A stretch of DNA of 64,000 nt from contig NC_089982.1 of the NCBI RefSeq assembly GCF_036417845.1, forward strand, positions 67,221,684 through 67,285,683, given 5' to 3'. A program made the translations under genes and the position numbers. The notes below the pieces were generated by a model. It worked only from the letters and a program-made list of their open reading frames with translations. It was not told the origin of the DNA and ran no database searches. This document shows positions 1-48,200 of the stretch, piece after piece. Source of the DNA: Apteryx mantelli. Taxonomy: Eukaryota > Chordata > Aves > Apterygiformes > Apterygidae. The first letter of the stretch is position 1, and each line of letters begins with the position of its first letter.

Positions 1-4983
<4,983 letters not shown>

Positions 4984-5123
4984 GGGCGGCCGCGGCCGGG
5001 CGCCGAGCGAGCGCGGTGGGGGGGAGCCGTTGCCGCCGGCGGGCTCAGAGCCCCCCGCAGCGGCCCATGGCGCTCGTCGCTGCCGCTGCTGCCCGCCCCG
5101 CGGCCGCGGCGCCTGTCAGCGCC

Positions 5124-5134
5124 TGCGCATACGC
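5124..5134. promoter_or_regulatory. NRF1-like site upstream of PI4K2B
   Basis: TGCGCATACGC differs by one base from the palindromic NRF1 consensus TGCGCATGCGC and sits in the expected promoter interval. Binding is inferred from the motif only. Confidence 0.45.
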
Positions 5135-5330
5135 GCTGCCGCCGGCGCCCCGCCCCCCGGCGCATACCTGCCTTAAAGAGGCCGCCGCGCGCAGGGCAAC
5201 GCCCGCGGCAGGGCGCCCGCACCGCACCGCACCGCACCTGCCCCGCGTGAAGGAGGCTGACCTGCCCCGCCCCGGGCCCACGTGTCCGCTCCGGGTCTGC
5301 ATCTGCCTCGGACCCCCCCAGAGCTACCAC

Positions 5331-8319
5331 GTGGTGTTGGACAGCAGCTGACATCGGGCTGATGAGGTGTCCACAGGGGCTCCAAACTCTTTCCCAGGCC
5401 AGCTGGAAGCCTTGAGGTTAGGGCAGCAATTTGCAAAGGATGTCTGTCTCCTGGCAAAACTATGCTCGGGGATCAAAGAGTTTGAACAACGAAGCTTCTG
5501 TTCTAAGTCATCCGGAGGGGGAGGGAACATGCCGCCTGCATGAGCAGTGATGTAGCATCAGATAATGCTACAGTCAGCTGGTACTAGCCTGCAGAAGACT
5601 GAAGACAGCATAAGAGTGGTTTGATCTGCTCCGTGTTCCTCCAGGAAATCACAACTTCAAACCTCAGTAGGACACTACAATATTTTCACTGCTGGCCACT
5701 TAACAAAAACATCCCTGCAATTTCCTTTATTCCCAACCTGAAATTGGCTTGTCCCCATGGTCACCACTTGCCACTGTGCAGTTTTTCTCCCTCCCTACGC
5801 TTGATACAATGTTGTTCTGTGCTATGGCTGTAATTTCCAGAAGGAAGTAGAAAAACGGTGAGTGAGACCACTATGAATATAACTGTAATTATTTCCATGG
5901 TCCCACAGCCATCTTTGCATTCTTTAATCTGAAGAAGAATACATGTGTAACCCCTGCACACAGCACGACTTTGACTTGGATGCTTTCTCACAAGTTTCTC
6001 TATACAAGGGGATTTTCTCTCAGCATTCAAATTTACACTGAAGTATTCAAAGACTTCAGTGAAATATAGCAGAAAAATACATGCATGGAGCACTTCTTGT
6101 ATAGAACTGAGATTCTGGATTGTACTGGGAGCAAGTCAATTCTCAGCTAAAATAGTAACTGCATATATTTATTATTCATTTTTCTCATAATTATTCATGA
6201 TATAATTATTCATTTTGCACATTAGTTGGATCACTGAAAGAAAAGTTATTTGCTTAGTTATTGACAAAATAAAAGCTATTGCAACACTTGAGTTGTGTTT
6301 GTTTTGTCTCTGGTTACCTGTGAGCCAGTGGACTTTGGAACTAAGTTGTGTATCATTTACTTGTGTAGCTATTAATACTTATAACGTGATAAAATCTGTT
6401 CATACTTGCATTTCTCTTTTCAATTCTTTCCACTAAAAGTGAACACACTCAGTCAAATGTGACTCCAGTCCAAATGAATAGGCATTTTACACCTAGTAAA
6501 CAAGTATATGAAGTTTACAGCAAATGGATCTAGTTTTCTGTACAGAAAATTACTGGATAGTAAAGCCTTTGTGAAGGAGGGCAAAAAGATCAGAGTAATA
6601 TGGGAGAAGCCTAACATTTTGCCCAGGAGATCACTGAGGAAGACTGTATCTCCATTTATCTACATTAGTTATGAGCGACTGTGGCTGTCTCAATAACATT
6701 CTGTTAAACAGCTCATCCATGGGTTTCTAAAGTTTGAAAGTTCTTTCTTTAAACTAAACAAAAAATAACACATTAGTTCTTTCTTCTGTTTCAGAGATCC
6801 ATCTACACATACCAGTGTATGTGTAGTTAATTATTAGTTTTGATCTTCTATTGTAATGTGAATTCTGCAATTTGTTCATATGCCTTAACCTACACAAGCC
6901 TTTACATTGCCTCAATCTTCAATAGTTCAGAGTTCAAACCCTACTATATCTCATAATTAAGCAAAATACACATCACTGTAATAGTTATTAACTTTAATTC
7001 AGAGTATTAGCTACCTGGATCAAACTTATTAACTGTTGTTTAAATAATGCATATAAGTTGGATCATTTTCTTCATGCTAACGCTTTTGTCTGTATCCTTC
7101 TCATCCACAGAGTCTACCTTGTCACCTCTCTATAGTGTGTATCTGAGCACTGTGTCTAAGCACTGGAATGGGAGAAGCAGAAAAGAAGAAAATTGAGTAC
7201 ATGCGCGTATGTGCTCCGAGTCAGTATGCTTTTAGCTTTAGCTGAGCGCCCTCTTGTGATATTTTCAGATAAAGAACAAGCTGAATAAATGCTCCATATT
7301 TCTAAGATAGTATTAATATAATTCCTCCTAAAAATCCAAATGCAACATGACTGGGGGGGGAGGGGCTAAGAAGGGGGGCAGTTTAATTTGAAAAGCTCTT
7401 CTGTGCTCAAAAGGCAACAAACTGTGTTAATTATAGTCTGAGCCAACAATTCACACAGGTGTGTAAGATTACTTTGCCAAGACACCTAACAGATCAAAAT
7501 CAGGCTAATTAAAGCTACAGTTGACTAGAAGGACAGTCACTATGTACTTTTCTCATGCTATTTAACCATCTGAACTTAGAACTGTAAAATAGAAGAATCA
7601 GATAAGACTTCATAAAACAAAATCAGTTAACCAGGTATGGCTGCTCAAAACTAAACACAGCAACTCATACGTAGGGTACTTATCCTGAAATCTAACATAA
7701 AAAAAAAAAGAAAAAAATGCACCTGTTCAGTTTTTGCACACTAGTTAGGGGGTATTTTAGGGAGGCAAACGCCAGCCTGCCAGCCCCCAAGAGAGCCTGA
7801 ATACAAAGGAAAGAGTGGGGGCAGCCAGCATGGCACAAAGGGCCCATGTGCTCTAGGAGAGCTTCCCCCGCAAAGGCTTCACCGGCAATTTCTAGTAAAG
7901 GTGCAAAGCCTGTAAGAGGTTTTCTGTTGGCATAACTGTGCACTCCCAGCTAACATAAAAGGGAGGCAAAGGCAATCTCTCCTCCTAGCACGTCTCTACC
8001 TGCACTGGATTTTTTGCACTGCCAAGGCCTGCGAGGCCTACCCCTGTAGGGCAGGCTGGGCCACAGCTTCATCAAGTGAGCAAATTGCTTTTATTTACTG
8101 TGGACAGTCCCAGAGCCAGAACCAGCTTTGCTTGCTAAATGTTGCGCAGGGCAAAAGGCTCTTATCCAGAACGAGAACCTTACGAGAAGTTACATGGCTG
8201 CTCTCAATCTTAACAGCCTAATGCCACACTCTGGAAAGAAAAAACAACAACAACACGCACAGGTGCTTCCTAGCCAACAAATCTGGTTTCTTGGGGCTCC
8301 CCCCCCTTCCCCACTGCTC
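5331..8319. other. Intergenic spacer between PI4K2B and SEPSECS
   Basis: About 3 kb of AT-rich sequence separates the two CpG islands. No exon, RNA gene or complete repeat was recognised. Local features are a G run near 7352-7358 and an A-rich tract at 7697-7718. Confidence 0.6.
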
Positions 8320-8515
8320 TTCCCCAAGGGTTGCGCCCGCGCAGGGGAAAATGGAGGCACTTGGCCGGGCGGCGCTAGGCGCGGGCCGTGCCGGCCGCCG
8401 TACCTCGGGAGCGGGCGGTCTGGGGCAGCGCCCGCAGGGCTCAGCCCGCCGCGAAGCGGCTGTGCTGGGCGGGCGCGGAGGCAGCGCGGGGCGGTGCCGC
8501 CCGCCCTCCTCGGCG

Positions 8516-8525
8516 GCGCATGCGC
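8516..8525. promoter_or_regulatory. NRF1 palindrome in SEPSECS promoter
   Basis: GCGCATGCGC is the core NRF1 palindrome and lies 118 bases upstream of the start codon within the CpG island. A second NRF1-like element (GCGCCTGCGC) lies at about 8599-8608. Both are motif-based calls. Confidence 0.55.
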
Positions 8526-8642
8526 AGCTTCGCCAGCTCCTCCGGCGGGAGCTGAGCAGCGGCCGAGCGGGTCGCGCGACCACCCCGTGCGCCGAGCTGC
8601 GCCTGCGCGGAGCGGCCGCCGCCGCCACCGCCACCCGCGGCC

Positions 8643-39447
<30,805 letters not shown>

Positions 39448-42250
39448 AAGATGCAGATTTTGTAACACAGGAAGATACGCTTTTGTCTGAAGTATGTCTG
39501 GTTTGTATTGGGTTAGCCTTGTGAATCTGCAGTGCAGAAGACGACTTATTCCTCATCTGAGAGGAAGGGAAAACAACAACAAAACTCAGGTGAAATTCAG
39601 CTTTAAAGAAAACTTTAGGTGATGTTCTCCCTGAGACAGAGGGCCAGTCACAAGCCTTTTGCACCACTTAAATATACTTAACATCTGCTAAAGTAAAGCT
39701 TATGTTCATAAAGATGTTGAGCTAGCCTTTTGGTCTGAGGGTGAATTTGACCTATTGTGACTGGTGTTTGGCAAATCACAGAATGCTTATTCCCGTGTTC
39801 TTGAGTAACAAGATTTTCTGTGGCAATGATTGCAGACCTTTCAGGTATAGGTGTATATCCAGCAAGAAATGTTACACTGCTTCCTAAATGTCTATTGTTT
39901 CTCCTCAGCATACTTGCCACTTTATTTCTTTTCAAAGACTTATATAAAAGTTTTGGGATAGCACTTACTAAATACAGGATAAAACTGCATGAAGAGATGA
40001 TAGACTTGAAGTAATAGTCTTTTCAGGTCCTCAGACCGTCTCAGAATTAGAACTGCTGCTTTGGGGCACATTTTTTGGCTATGAACTGCCTTGAACAAAG
40101 CAACTCTTAGTGGCCAAGAAAAATCTAGAATGCCTCATATCCTGTCAGTTCTCAACTCTTGGAAATATTTGCAGGGTTCAGCAATCCAAAGAAATTTTTT
40201 AAGGGAGTACAGTTATCACAGCCCCTTGCTTTTGAGTATGGAGTGAAAAGGGACAGTCTGCCTCCCCCCCACACACACCCTTTTTCTTTTCTTTTCTTTT
40301 TTTTTTTTTTATGCATTTCTTCTCTTCTTTGGTAGCTGCTCTTGAATGGGAGCAGGAGATTCACTGAAAGGGAGGAAGTCTGTGGGATGAATCCAGCAAT
40401 CTCAAGAGCCAGTGGGACTTGAGGGTGTCTTAGCATTTTTTATCCTGTTGTTTTTAAAATGTATTGACTCCCACTTCTCAGCTGTGTCCTGTCATTGGCA
40501 CTGTTGCTTCTGTAGCTGTGTTCAGTTACTGATGTGAATTCATTAAGTTAACAATAGATTTAGAGTCTGTTCCTTGAACAAAGGTTCCGTATCACTGGAG
40601 TGACATTGCTGTAGGTTTTAAAATTTTTAGCTAATTATTATTATTATATGCAATTACTACATTGTATGTAGCTTTGTCACATTTACTGGCCAAAGCGAGC
40701 CTAATGTTCAAAGACGTTTTTCTTTGTCTGTCTGTAATGTATTAACACTTGGGATAGCACAGTTAATCAGTTCTAACTTCACAAAATGTTCTGGTTGCTT
40801 TGTTTGGTGGGATCAGAGCCCTCTGTAAATTGCTTAGTCAAAATAGTGATGCTTTTGAGAGGAATATCTCCCCAACATGTTCAATTAATTGATATAAAAT
40901 ATGGTGTTAATATGTGGAAGTTAATAGTACGCTAATCATGATAAGAGTGCTCTTACTTTAGAAGTAAAGTTCATTTTATCTTAAGCTTAAATTGAGCTGC
41001 TGCTTCTACATTGTTTGTTACACGTTAGATTAATTAAAGCTTGTGAAGGTATGGCTACCTGGACTACAGTCACACTTATTTGCTGTACAGATATGTCCTA
41101 GGAGAAGTGTAATCTAACTTGACCACTGAGTGCATGTGATTGTAAGTAGATGTAAATTTTTGCTTTTTTACTGTTGAGAGCATGCTATACTTTAGTTCTG
41201 CCACTCAGTAAAGCTCTCGCACAGGCTTGGGAGCCAAAACTCTGCATCTCACTGCCTCTATATTCTGTATATTGAAGCAGCCAGTGAAAAAATCACAAGG
41301 CCGTAGTGATACCTTTCTTTCTGTTTTTGGATATTGCTGATCCATGCCTGAATGAGCATAAGTTATTAATTTAGATGACTAGTCACGGAATGCAAATTTT
41401 AAAATCTCATAACAATAGTCTTAGGGAGGTGCATGATAGCAGTTTGAGTGAGTGTTTGATGAATAATATCCTGAAACTGAACAGAAAGAAAACAGCAGTT
41501 GGCTTTTCTGAGAGAAAGAAATCCCCACCTTTTATGTTCTGGTAATAAATTGCCTGATGGAAGTAAGTCACTCACTTCAACTCTAGATTGACATGCTTTC
41601 TCAGGTAGTGATTTTCCTGTCTTCAAAATATTTCCAAATTCAAATCAAAGATGAAAAATTCAACAGCTCTCTCTAAACAAGTATTTGGAGAGGGGGGGGA
41701 AAAAAAAGCAGGTGTTCTGTTCTGAATTCAACCTTTTAAACCTTTTAATTTTTTTAATTAAAAATCATTTTAAGGTAATGATTTTGGTTACAAAGAAAAT
41801 CAAAGTATTTTGGGGTCTATGTATGTCATTAAAACATTTCAGAAATCTCAGTGATGGCAATTGAGGTGGGGCAATTTGAAATATTTTTAAAGTGTGCCCC
41901 ATCATGATGTATAGACTCTTGAAGTAAACATTTGTGTTACATTACTTTGGTAAGTTGTAACCAGTTCCCACTGTTGTTTGCTTGCTTTGTGACCTGTATT
42001 TGTTAGGTCTCAATGTTAAATTTTTAGAGACAAAAGCATTGTATAACATCATTATAAGCAGACAGTTTGAAATTTTATGCAAGTAATTCAAATTGCAGTT
42101 TACCTTAAAGTAAATGGAGAAGAATTGTTATTTACAACACATATTTGAAAAAGGAGATTTGGTAGATAAACAGAGTATTTTTAAAGGAATAATGTAATGC
42201 ACTTGCTCTCTGTTCACCAATATCTATAATAAAGCAGTGAAATAATATTG
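39448..42250 (+). other. Probable SEPSECS 3'UTR
   Basis: AT-rich non-coding sequence between the stop codon and the first convincing AATAAA (42228-42233). Human SEPSECS also has a long 3'UTR. An ATTAAA variant at about 41034 could serve as an earlier site. No exon boundary is seen inside. The extent is inferred. Confidence 0.5.
42228..42233 (+). promoter_or_regulatory. Candidate polyadenylation signal of SEPSECS
   Basis: AATAAA followed within about 45-70 bases by a T/GT-rich stretch (GGTTTTCATACTTCCTTTGTG). It appears to be the first canonical hexamer downstream of the stop codon in a suitable context. Confidence 0.5.
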
Positions 42251-45200
42251 AAACATACAGCTATTAGCATGGTTTTCATACTTCCTTTGTGTTACAGATG
42301 TTGGGAGACTTCATGGTTGTGGCAGGCCTTACCCACTAAAAGTAATATTGATGAAAGATGATAATAGCATGGGCATAGCTCTGTCAAAATAAGCAGAGTA
42401 AAACAAATATATTAACAATATTTGCCTTCTGTGAAGATCTTTTTAAGATTGTACAGTGAGGTAAGAAGCTCCTGAACCTAAAAATTAATTGTGCAGCCCT
42501 ATTCTTCACTTCTGTATAGGCACCTGTCACTAAAGGCTTCCAGATAACAGGTTGGTTCTAGCAGGTTTTTGAGTTATCTCCAACATCCATATTACTAGTG
42601 AGACATTTAGGATGACAGCTGGATGTTCAGCTCACATACTCATGTAGCAAGAATACACAGTAGAAACACCATGAACAGATGTGCATTTAGTAAGGCTATC
42701 TCACAGATACTATTTCTGCATTGTCCATCTCTTTCTTCTGTGATCTAGGTCGCAGCATGCGGTTATCAGCGGGTAAATAGGAAAGGGAAAGCCCTGAAAC
42801 AGTAGGGGCTATAGAGTAAGCACATGCTACCTGCTCTTTCAGAGAGACAAGGATCGTAACCTTTGTCCATGGGGCAGGGCGCACAGGTAGGCAGGAGCAT
42901 CTCGGACTGCTGCAGTTTGAATCGCCAAAGTGAATTTCATCCCCTACAATGTCTGTAACTGTTCCATGAGCTGCCTTTCTTTCCCTTGCTTCTGATGTGG
43001 CATCTTCTACTATCTGGATCTATATAGGTGAAAGAAATGAAGGAGTAGATGGCACTGGGACACAAGTCTGCAAGCAAGCAAACTGACAGTGAATGATCCA
43101 TCTCAAAAACTCGCTCTTACTTTACCTCCTTTGTAGTTTCTAAGATAATTAATAAATCTGAGGACTATTTGACCAATAATATTGCCTAGTCACACTTTGT
43201 TTGAAACAATACAAAGCAAATAAAATCTACCAGATGCAGCAAATTCTCTTGAGCCTAAGAAAGCAAAATTGTGATGTTGCAAATGTAAATGCTGGCACTG
43301 CAGCTTAATACACATAAACCGAGCAATCTGTATTGTGCGATCATCATTTTTTGAGAAAGGCTGGAGCCCAGAGACTAGCAAATGTTCTCATCTGCAGTGT
43401 ATCAGCAGTTCTCAGTCTTCAGCTGCTGTATAGATAATAATTCTAATTGAAGAATCATTACATGAATCCATATGTGAATGATAGATGGGCTATAGCTTTT
43501 TGTTCATGATGCTTTAAAATTGAGTTGCTGCTTTCCCTTTTTTATAAGGGGTGATTAGATTGCCCCCCCTTCTTTTTTTTCTTAATGCAACATTTTAATC
43601 AACCTGGCTTAACAGGATTTGGAATCTGAAGGAAAAACAATTTATGTAGCTGACAGGGTTTTTGTTTTTTTTTTTTTAAAATAGCTATTTGAAGACTTGA
43701 ATTGGTTACAAAGTGACTCTCCTCAGAGAAAACCTTTGTTCAGATGTTTTTAATTTTGAAACCAGTGCTTGAAAAATTAAGCTTGTGTTCTGTAATAATT
43801 GTTTTTCGTGTCCTACACTTTTTCCCCCTCAAAGATAACATATACTATAGTGCAGTTTAATAACTCTGTTTAAAAATTACAGTTAAAAAGGCATTTGCTC
43901 TGTCATAGTCCCTCATCGAGCATCTGTTGTATCAAAGTACTGGTAATACATTTATTTTGATGGATAAGTTTCAGTGTTCTGGACCAGGGTCAGTGTAACT
44001 GGACCAAGCTTTCAACATTCCTTTTGGGATCCTAAAATTAAGTCCATGATTTAATTAAGATTGGTTTAATAATTGTCTCCTTTGCTGCTGAACAGGAGTC
44101 TTTTCATCATACTACAATTCAACTAAACTTTTTAGCAAGACATCAAAGTTGATCCAGTTCAGAAGGTGAACTGCTTTTTTAATGTAGATGTTAAAATCTA
44201 ATTTGCCTTCAGATTCTGGATTCAAATCCAGCTTGAGTCAGCTATAGCAAAATTATAACCACTTTTTTTTTTTTAAACCTGTTGTGAATAGCATGAATAG
44301 AGTGGTTACAGCTGAGTGCTACCTTCCCTAGTACTCTTTCTCACAGAGCTAAAAATGTTAAGCTATCACCTTACATTCACTACTGGTCTTCTGCTGAGAA
44401 AAAAAGTTGGGATCTTGCACAAATAATAGCAACAGAGGTGTGTGCATTATTTTTCTTTCTCTAATCATCCCACATGGGAATCCAAGGCAGACTTGTTTAG
44501 TGTTTCTACTGACTGGTTTCCTCCAAAAGCTGTTTCTTGCGTGCATTTTTTTGTGGTCTGCAGGTACCACAGAAACACATGGCCAATATACAAGAAAAAG
44601 AGAAATGGGGCCCTCCTATATTTTGGAAGGTTTCTTGACTGGTTTACTGCATTTGGCTTTTACTATTCATAAAACTCTTCCTGCTGTGTAAACTGTTAAA
44701 AAATGCTTATATCAATCTTCATCTCTTACCTAAGTTGTTTCACTCTGGGGACTGGATTGAGTGAAGTGGCACCTCCTTAAGAGCTGAGCAGGATGTGCTA
44801 CTCCGCAGCTGCTGGCTCGTGTCCCAGTGCAGAGGCAAGGCCTGGCTGTGGAAGGAGAACTTGGTGCCTGAGCAGAGGAAAGCAGTCACATTTTGCTTTG
44901 ATAGTGGACTGTCAAGCGCATGTGACTATTAAAACTAGTTTGCAAACCCCAATTCTGTTGCGCAGTTAGTTAATCCTATGTCTCGTCTCTTTAGAGTCTG
45001 TGGAACTGCTGATGGAAAGAGCTCTTGCTTCGGTCTCTAATATGTCAAAGAATGCAGCTGCTGGGGAAGAAGGATCTGTCAAACAAAGCTAAATAGAAGC
45101 ATTTAAAAAAAAATTCAGCTACATATTTTATGAACACTTGATTAAATACAAATCATCCTACTCTCATTGTTTTGTTGTAGGTTATTCTGTAATGAAGCCA

Positions 45201-48200
45201 CAGTGCAGATTTTGGCCTCTGGTTTTATACAGCATCCCTCTCAGTAGTGGTAAAGGAATTGGAAATGGCTCAGTGGGTGAGGAGCTAGGGCTCCATTTTT
45301 AAAGTAAGATGAAGAAAGTGTGTAGAAAGTTTATAGAAACAGAAATTATAGTAGTCTGAAATGTTTGCTGTGCAACTGAGAAAAGGGTGAGTCCAGCAGG
45401 ATCTGAGTGTGCATAGTAAAGTCTTGACCTGCTGCACAGCGATAAAATCAACCTCTGCGGTACCAGAGAGTGCTGTCAAAATGCATCTCTTATTTCACCA
45501 AAATAGTAGCCTATCCCTTAATATTATTAATTTCCAGTACTTGTCTATCTTCCCTTAAGATTCTCTGATAACAGAATCACATTTAACGCACCAGGTATTT
45601 AGGGGGTTTGGGGCAGACTTTGCTGTACTACTGTGTAAGAAAAAAAAATTGGGGAAAGCTTCCCAGCATATTACTGTCCGCGTTGATGTAGAACTTCACA
45701 GGCGCGAAATGGACTGGAACACACAAAGGCAGCAGGTGTGTGAGCACATGCCACTAGCTCTTTTGTCAAAGGATTTATAATCAGTAAGTGGATTTGAATA
45801 TAAAAATGCTTTTTAACAATGATATAACTGATGCTATTAAAACTCAAGCTCATATTCCATGCAGATGGTACAAACTGTCACGCTCTGGGTTTGTATTTGT
45901 TTTTATTTAAAAAGAATTTCAGCTGAATGTTAAATCTACAGGCTGGATCGAGGCAGCGCCTCAGGCTTCAGAAGAAGATGCACACCATGTTGATCTTCTA
46001 GATGGCCCAGTCTGGTCCTCCATAGTTTCTCTCCCATCTCTGAGGAGCACTTAGGAATTTCATCCTCATTTGCTCAAAGGCCTTTTGAAGTGACAAATTT
46101 CTCAATGACTCACTGTCTTCAGAAGGAATCTCTTGTGGCTGCCAAAGATGTTTGCAGGCCACGTAGACCCTTCAGAGTGCCTGTGAGGACTGTATGCAAT
46201 GACTTCTGGATCAATATATTCTGTACAGGCAAATAGTTTTTGATCTTTTTTTCATATTGAGATTGGCAGGACAAACTGTTCTTTAATGCTCACACACCAT
46301 AATCGGTAATAAAAACTAGGCACCTTCTGGCGAGTGAAGCGCTACTATCTTCTTCAATAAGACTTTAGGAAAGGTGTGGATTTGCTAACGGAGGGGAGCT
46401 GGGCTAAGGGTGTTTTAGCTCCCATATTAGCAGTAATGGTGTTCTTTGAGCCTCTAATAATGACATGTCATTGCAGTGGCAAAATGAGATGGGCTGGGGA
46501 GGCCATTCTACAAGTATAATTAAGGCAGAAGTGGACTGCACAGCTAGCCTTGAAAGTACTTTGGTCTGCTGAGCCAGGAAGGAGTTCTGCCTTTTCTAGA
46601 TAAGATGGCTCTGCTGTGCTCCCAGGAAAAAGTAATAAAAATTTTTTTTTGTCCTGGAAGCAAGTAGTTGTGACCCACCACGCTCCTGCTCAGTTGACTT
46701 AAAAAAAAAAGCTGTTTTCATTTAGTCACTGTAACCACATTTCTCTGTCTGTGTCACTTTATTCTTGCATAAGCCCCTCATCCTGCACTTACAGGCTCTA
46801 ATTATCCCTTACCTTGCACTTTCTGCAGGCTTTTACACCTGTGCAAGTGGTGGTAAAGCTCAGCTCTTTTGATGTGATAGCATTTAACATATATGCTGCA
46901 TTTACTTGGCACAAGTATAGAAGGCCATAGCAGGGGCAAGGCAGTGGGGGATCAAGCCAGTTGTTTACATTTTCCTCCAAAGGACTAGGAGGTCAAACAT
47001 GCTTCTCCATGTCCACAATACTCTGCCATTAACAGCTGTTAGTGAGTGTTAGCACATCATATTTTTTCCCCTTGAGGCTGAGCACATTATCTCTACCACA
47101 CTCCAGCACATTGCTGGGAACATGCCACTATTCTGTTTTCAGAGTGTTTTGTTAATGCTAGTGACCTTGATGGTGTGACCACAACACCTGCTTTACCTGA
47201 TAAAATCATTAATTTTTCGCTGCAGCCTTTGTGTTGAGCGTAAGCAAATCTTCATTTGTATCTGAAAAACACTGCCCAAACCTCAGCTTAATGGAGCACT
47301 GACCTGTATCTCCTGGTATTTTTTTTAAGGCATTAAATAGCCAATTAGAAGAAATCACTTCAATAAAAGTGGAATGAGCGCAAGCTTCTCATTGGTTGAA
47401 ATGAAGCAAGACACTATTGGAATCAATCATTGCAGCTTTTCAGCTGTCGCTCTGCCGCAGCAACATCTGTCTGTCAGTCAAGATGACAGCAGAGAGCTGA
47501 TCTATACTGTTCTCTGAGCTACGGAGATAAGCTGCACCTGCACAATAAACGTGTTCCCCATCCAAACACATTGGGAAGAACAGTGTATTTTTTAATGATA
47601 AATGTTCTCATCCTGCTAACAGTTCCTCTTCCCTCCTCCTTTGTCAGTTTACCTGGTTGCTGCCATTCCCCTCTCTTTGTCTTCTCGCCCTCGGTAGCCG
47701 GGTGCTCTCCTTCTGCCTTTTACCTCGGGTTTCGGTTTTCTGCAGGCTGCTGCTTTGCACTGCTGGGGCTGCACCGGAGCAGCCATGGGCCCGTACTCCG
47801 TCCCAGTGGGCGATGGGAGGAGACCCATGCCCTGCTGTCTCCCGGGCAGCGTGGCCACCCTGAGCAGTGCCCGGAGCCTGCAGAAAGCAGGAGCCCCAGG
47901 GCTGCAGCTGCTGTCAGGACTGACTTGGTTCAAGTTGCTCAGAAAAGGTTTAAGTGGGAGGTTTCTAGGTGCAGAGTGGTTGAGATGTTCTGTGAGGGCT
48001 CTCTGGAGGTGCTAACGCTAATCCAACCTTTGCTCCAATCTTGTGCAGGCAAAGATCCAGGGTTTTTATGTTTGATTTTTCATGTTTATTGATTAGTTAT
48101 GGATCTACTGAGTGATGAGATGCCTTTATTGTTCCCCTTCCCTGCTGTTTCCTCTATTTCTGTTGTTCTGCTACAGTGGTGCTGATGTTATTTGCATGCT

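Noticed and set aside
44205..44245. tRNA-like T-arm (GGATTCAAATCC)
   Set aside because: Only a short palindrome; no acceptor stem, D-arm or anticodon arm can be formed around it.
47571..48092. 173-codon open frame with a hydrophobic start, considered as a possible first exon of LGI2
   Set aside because: It lacks the cysteine-rich LRR N-cap and leucine-rich repeats of LGI proteins; no LGI2 exon is visible.
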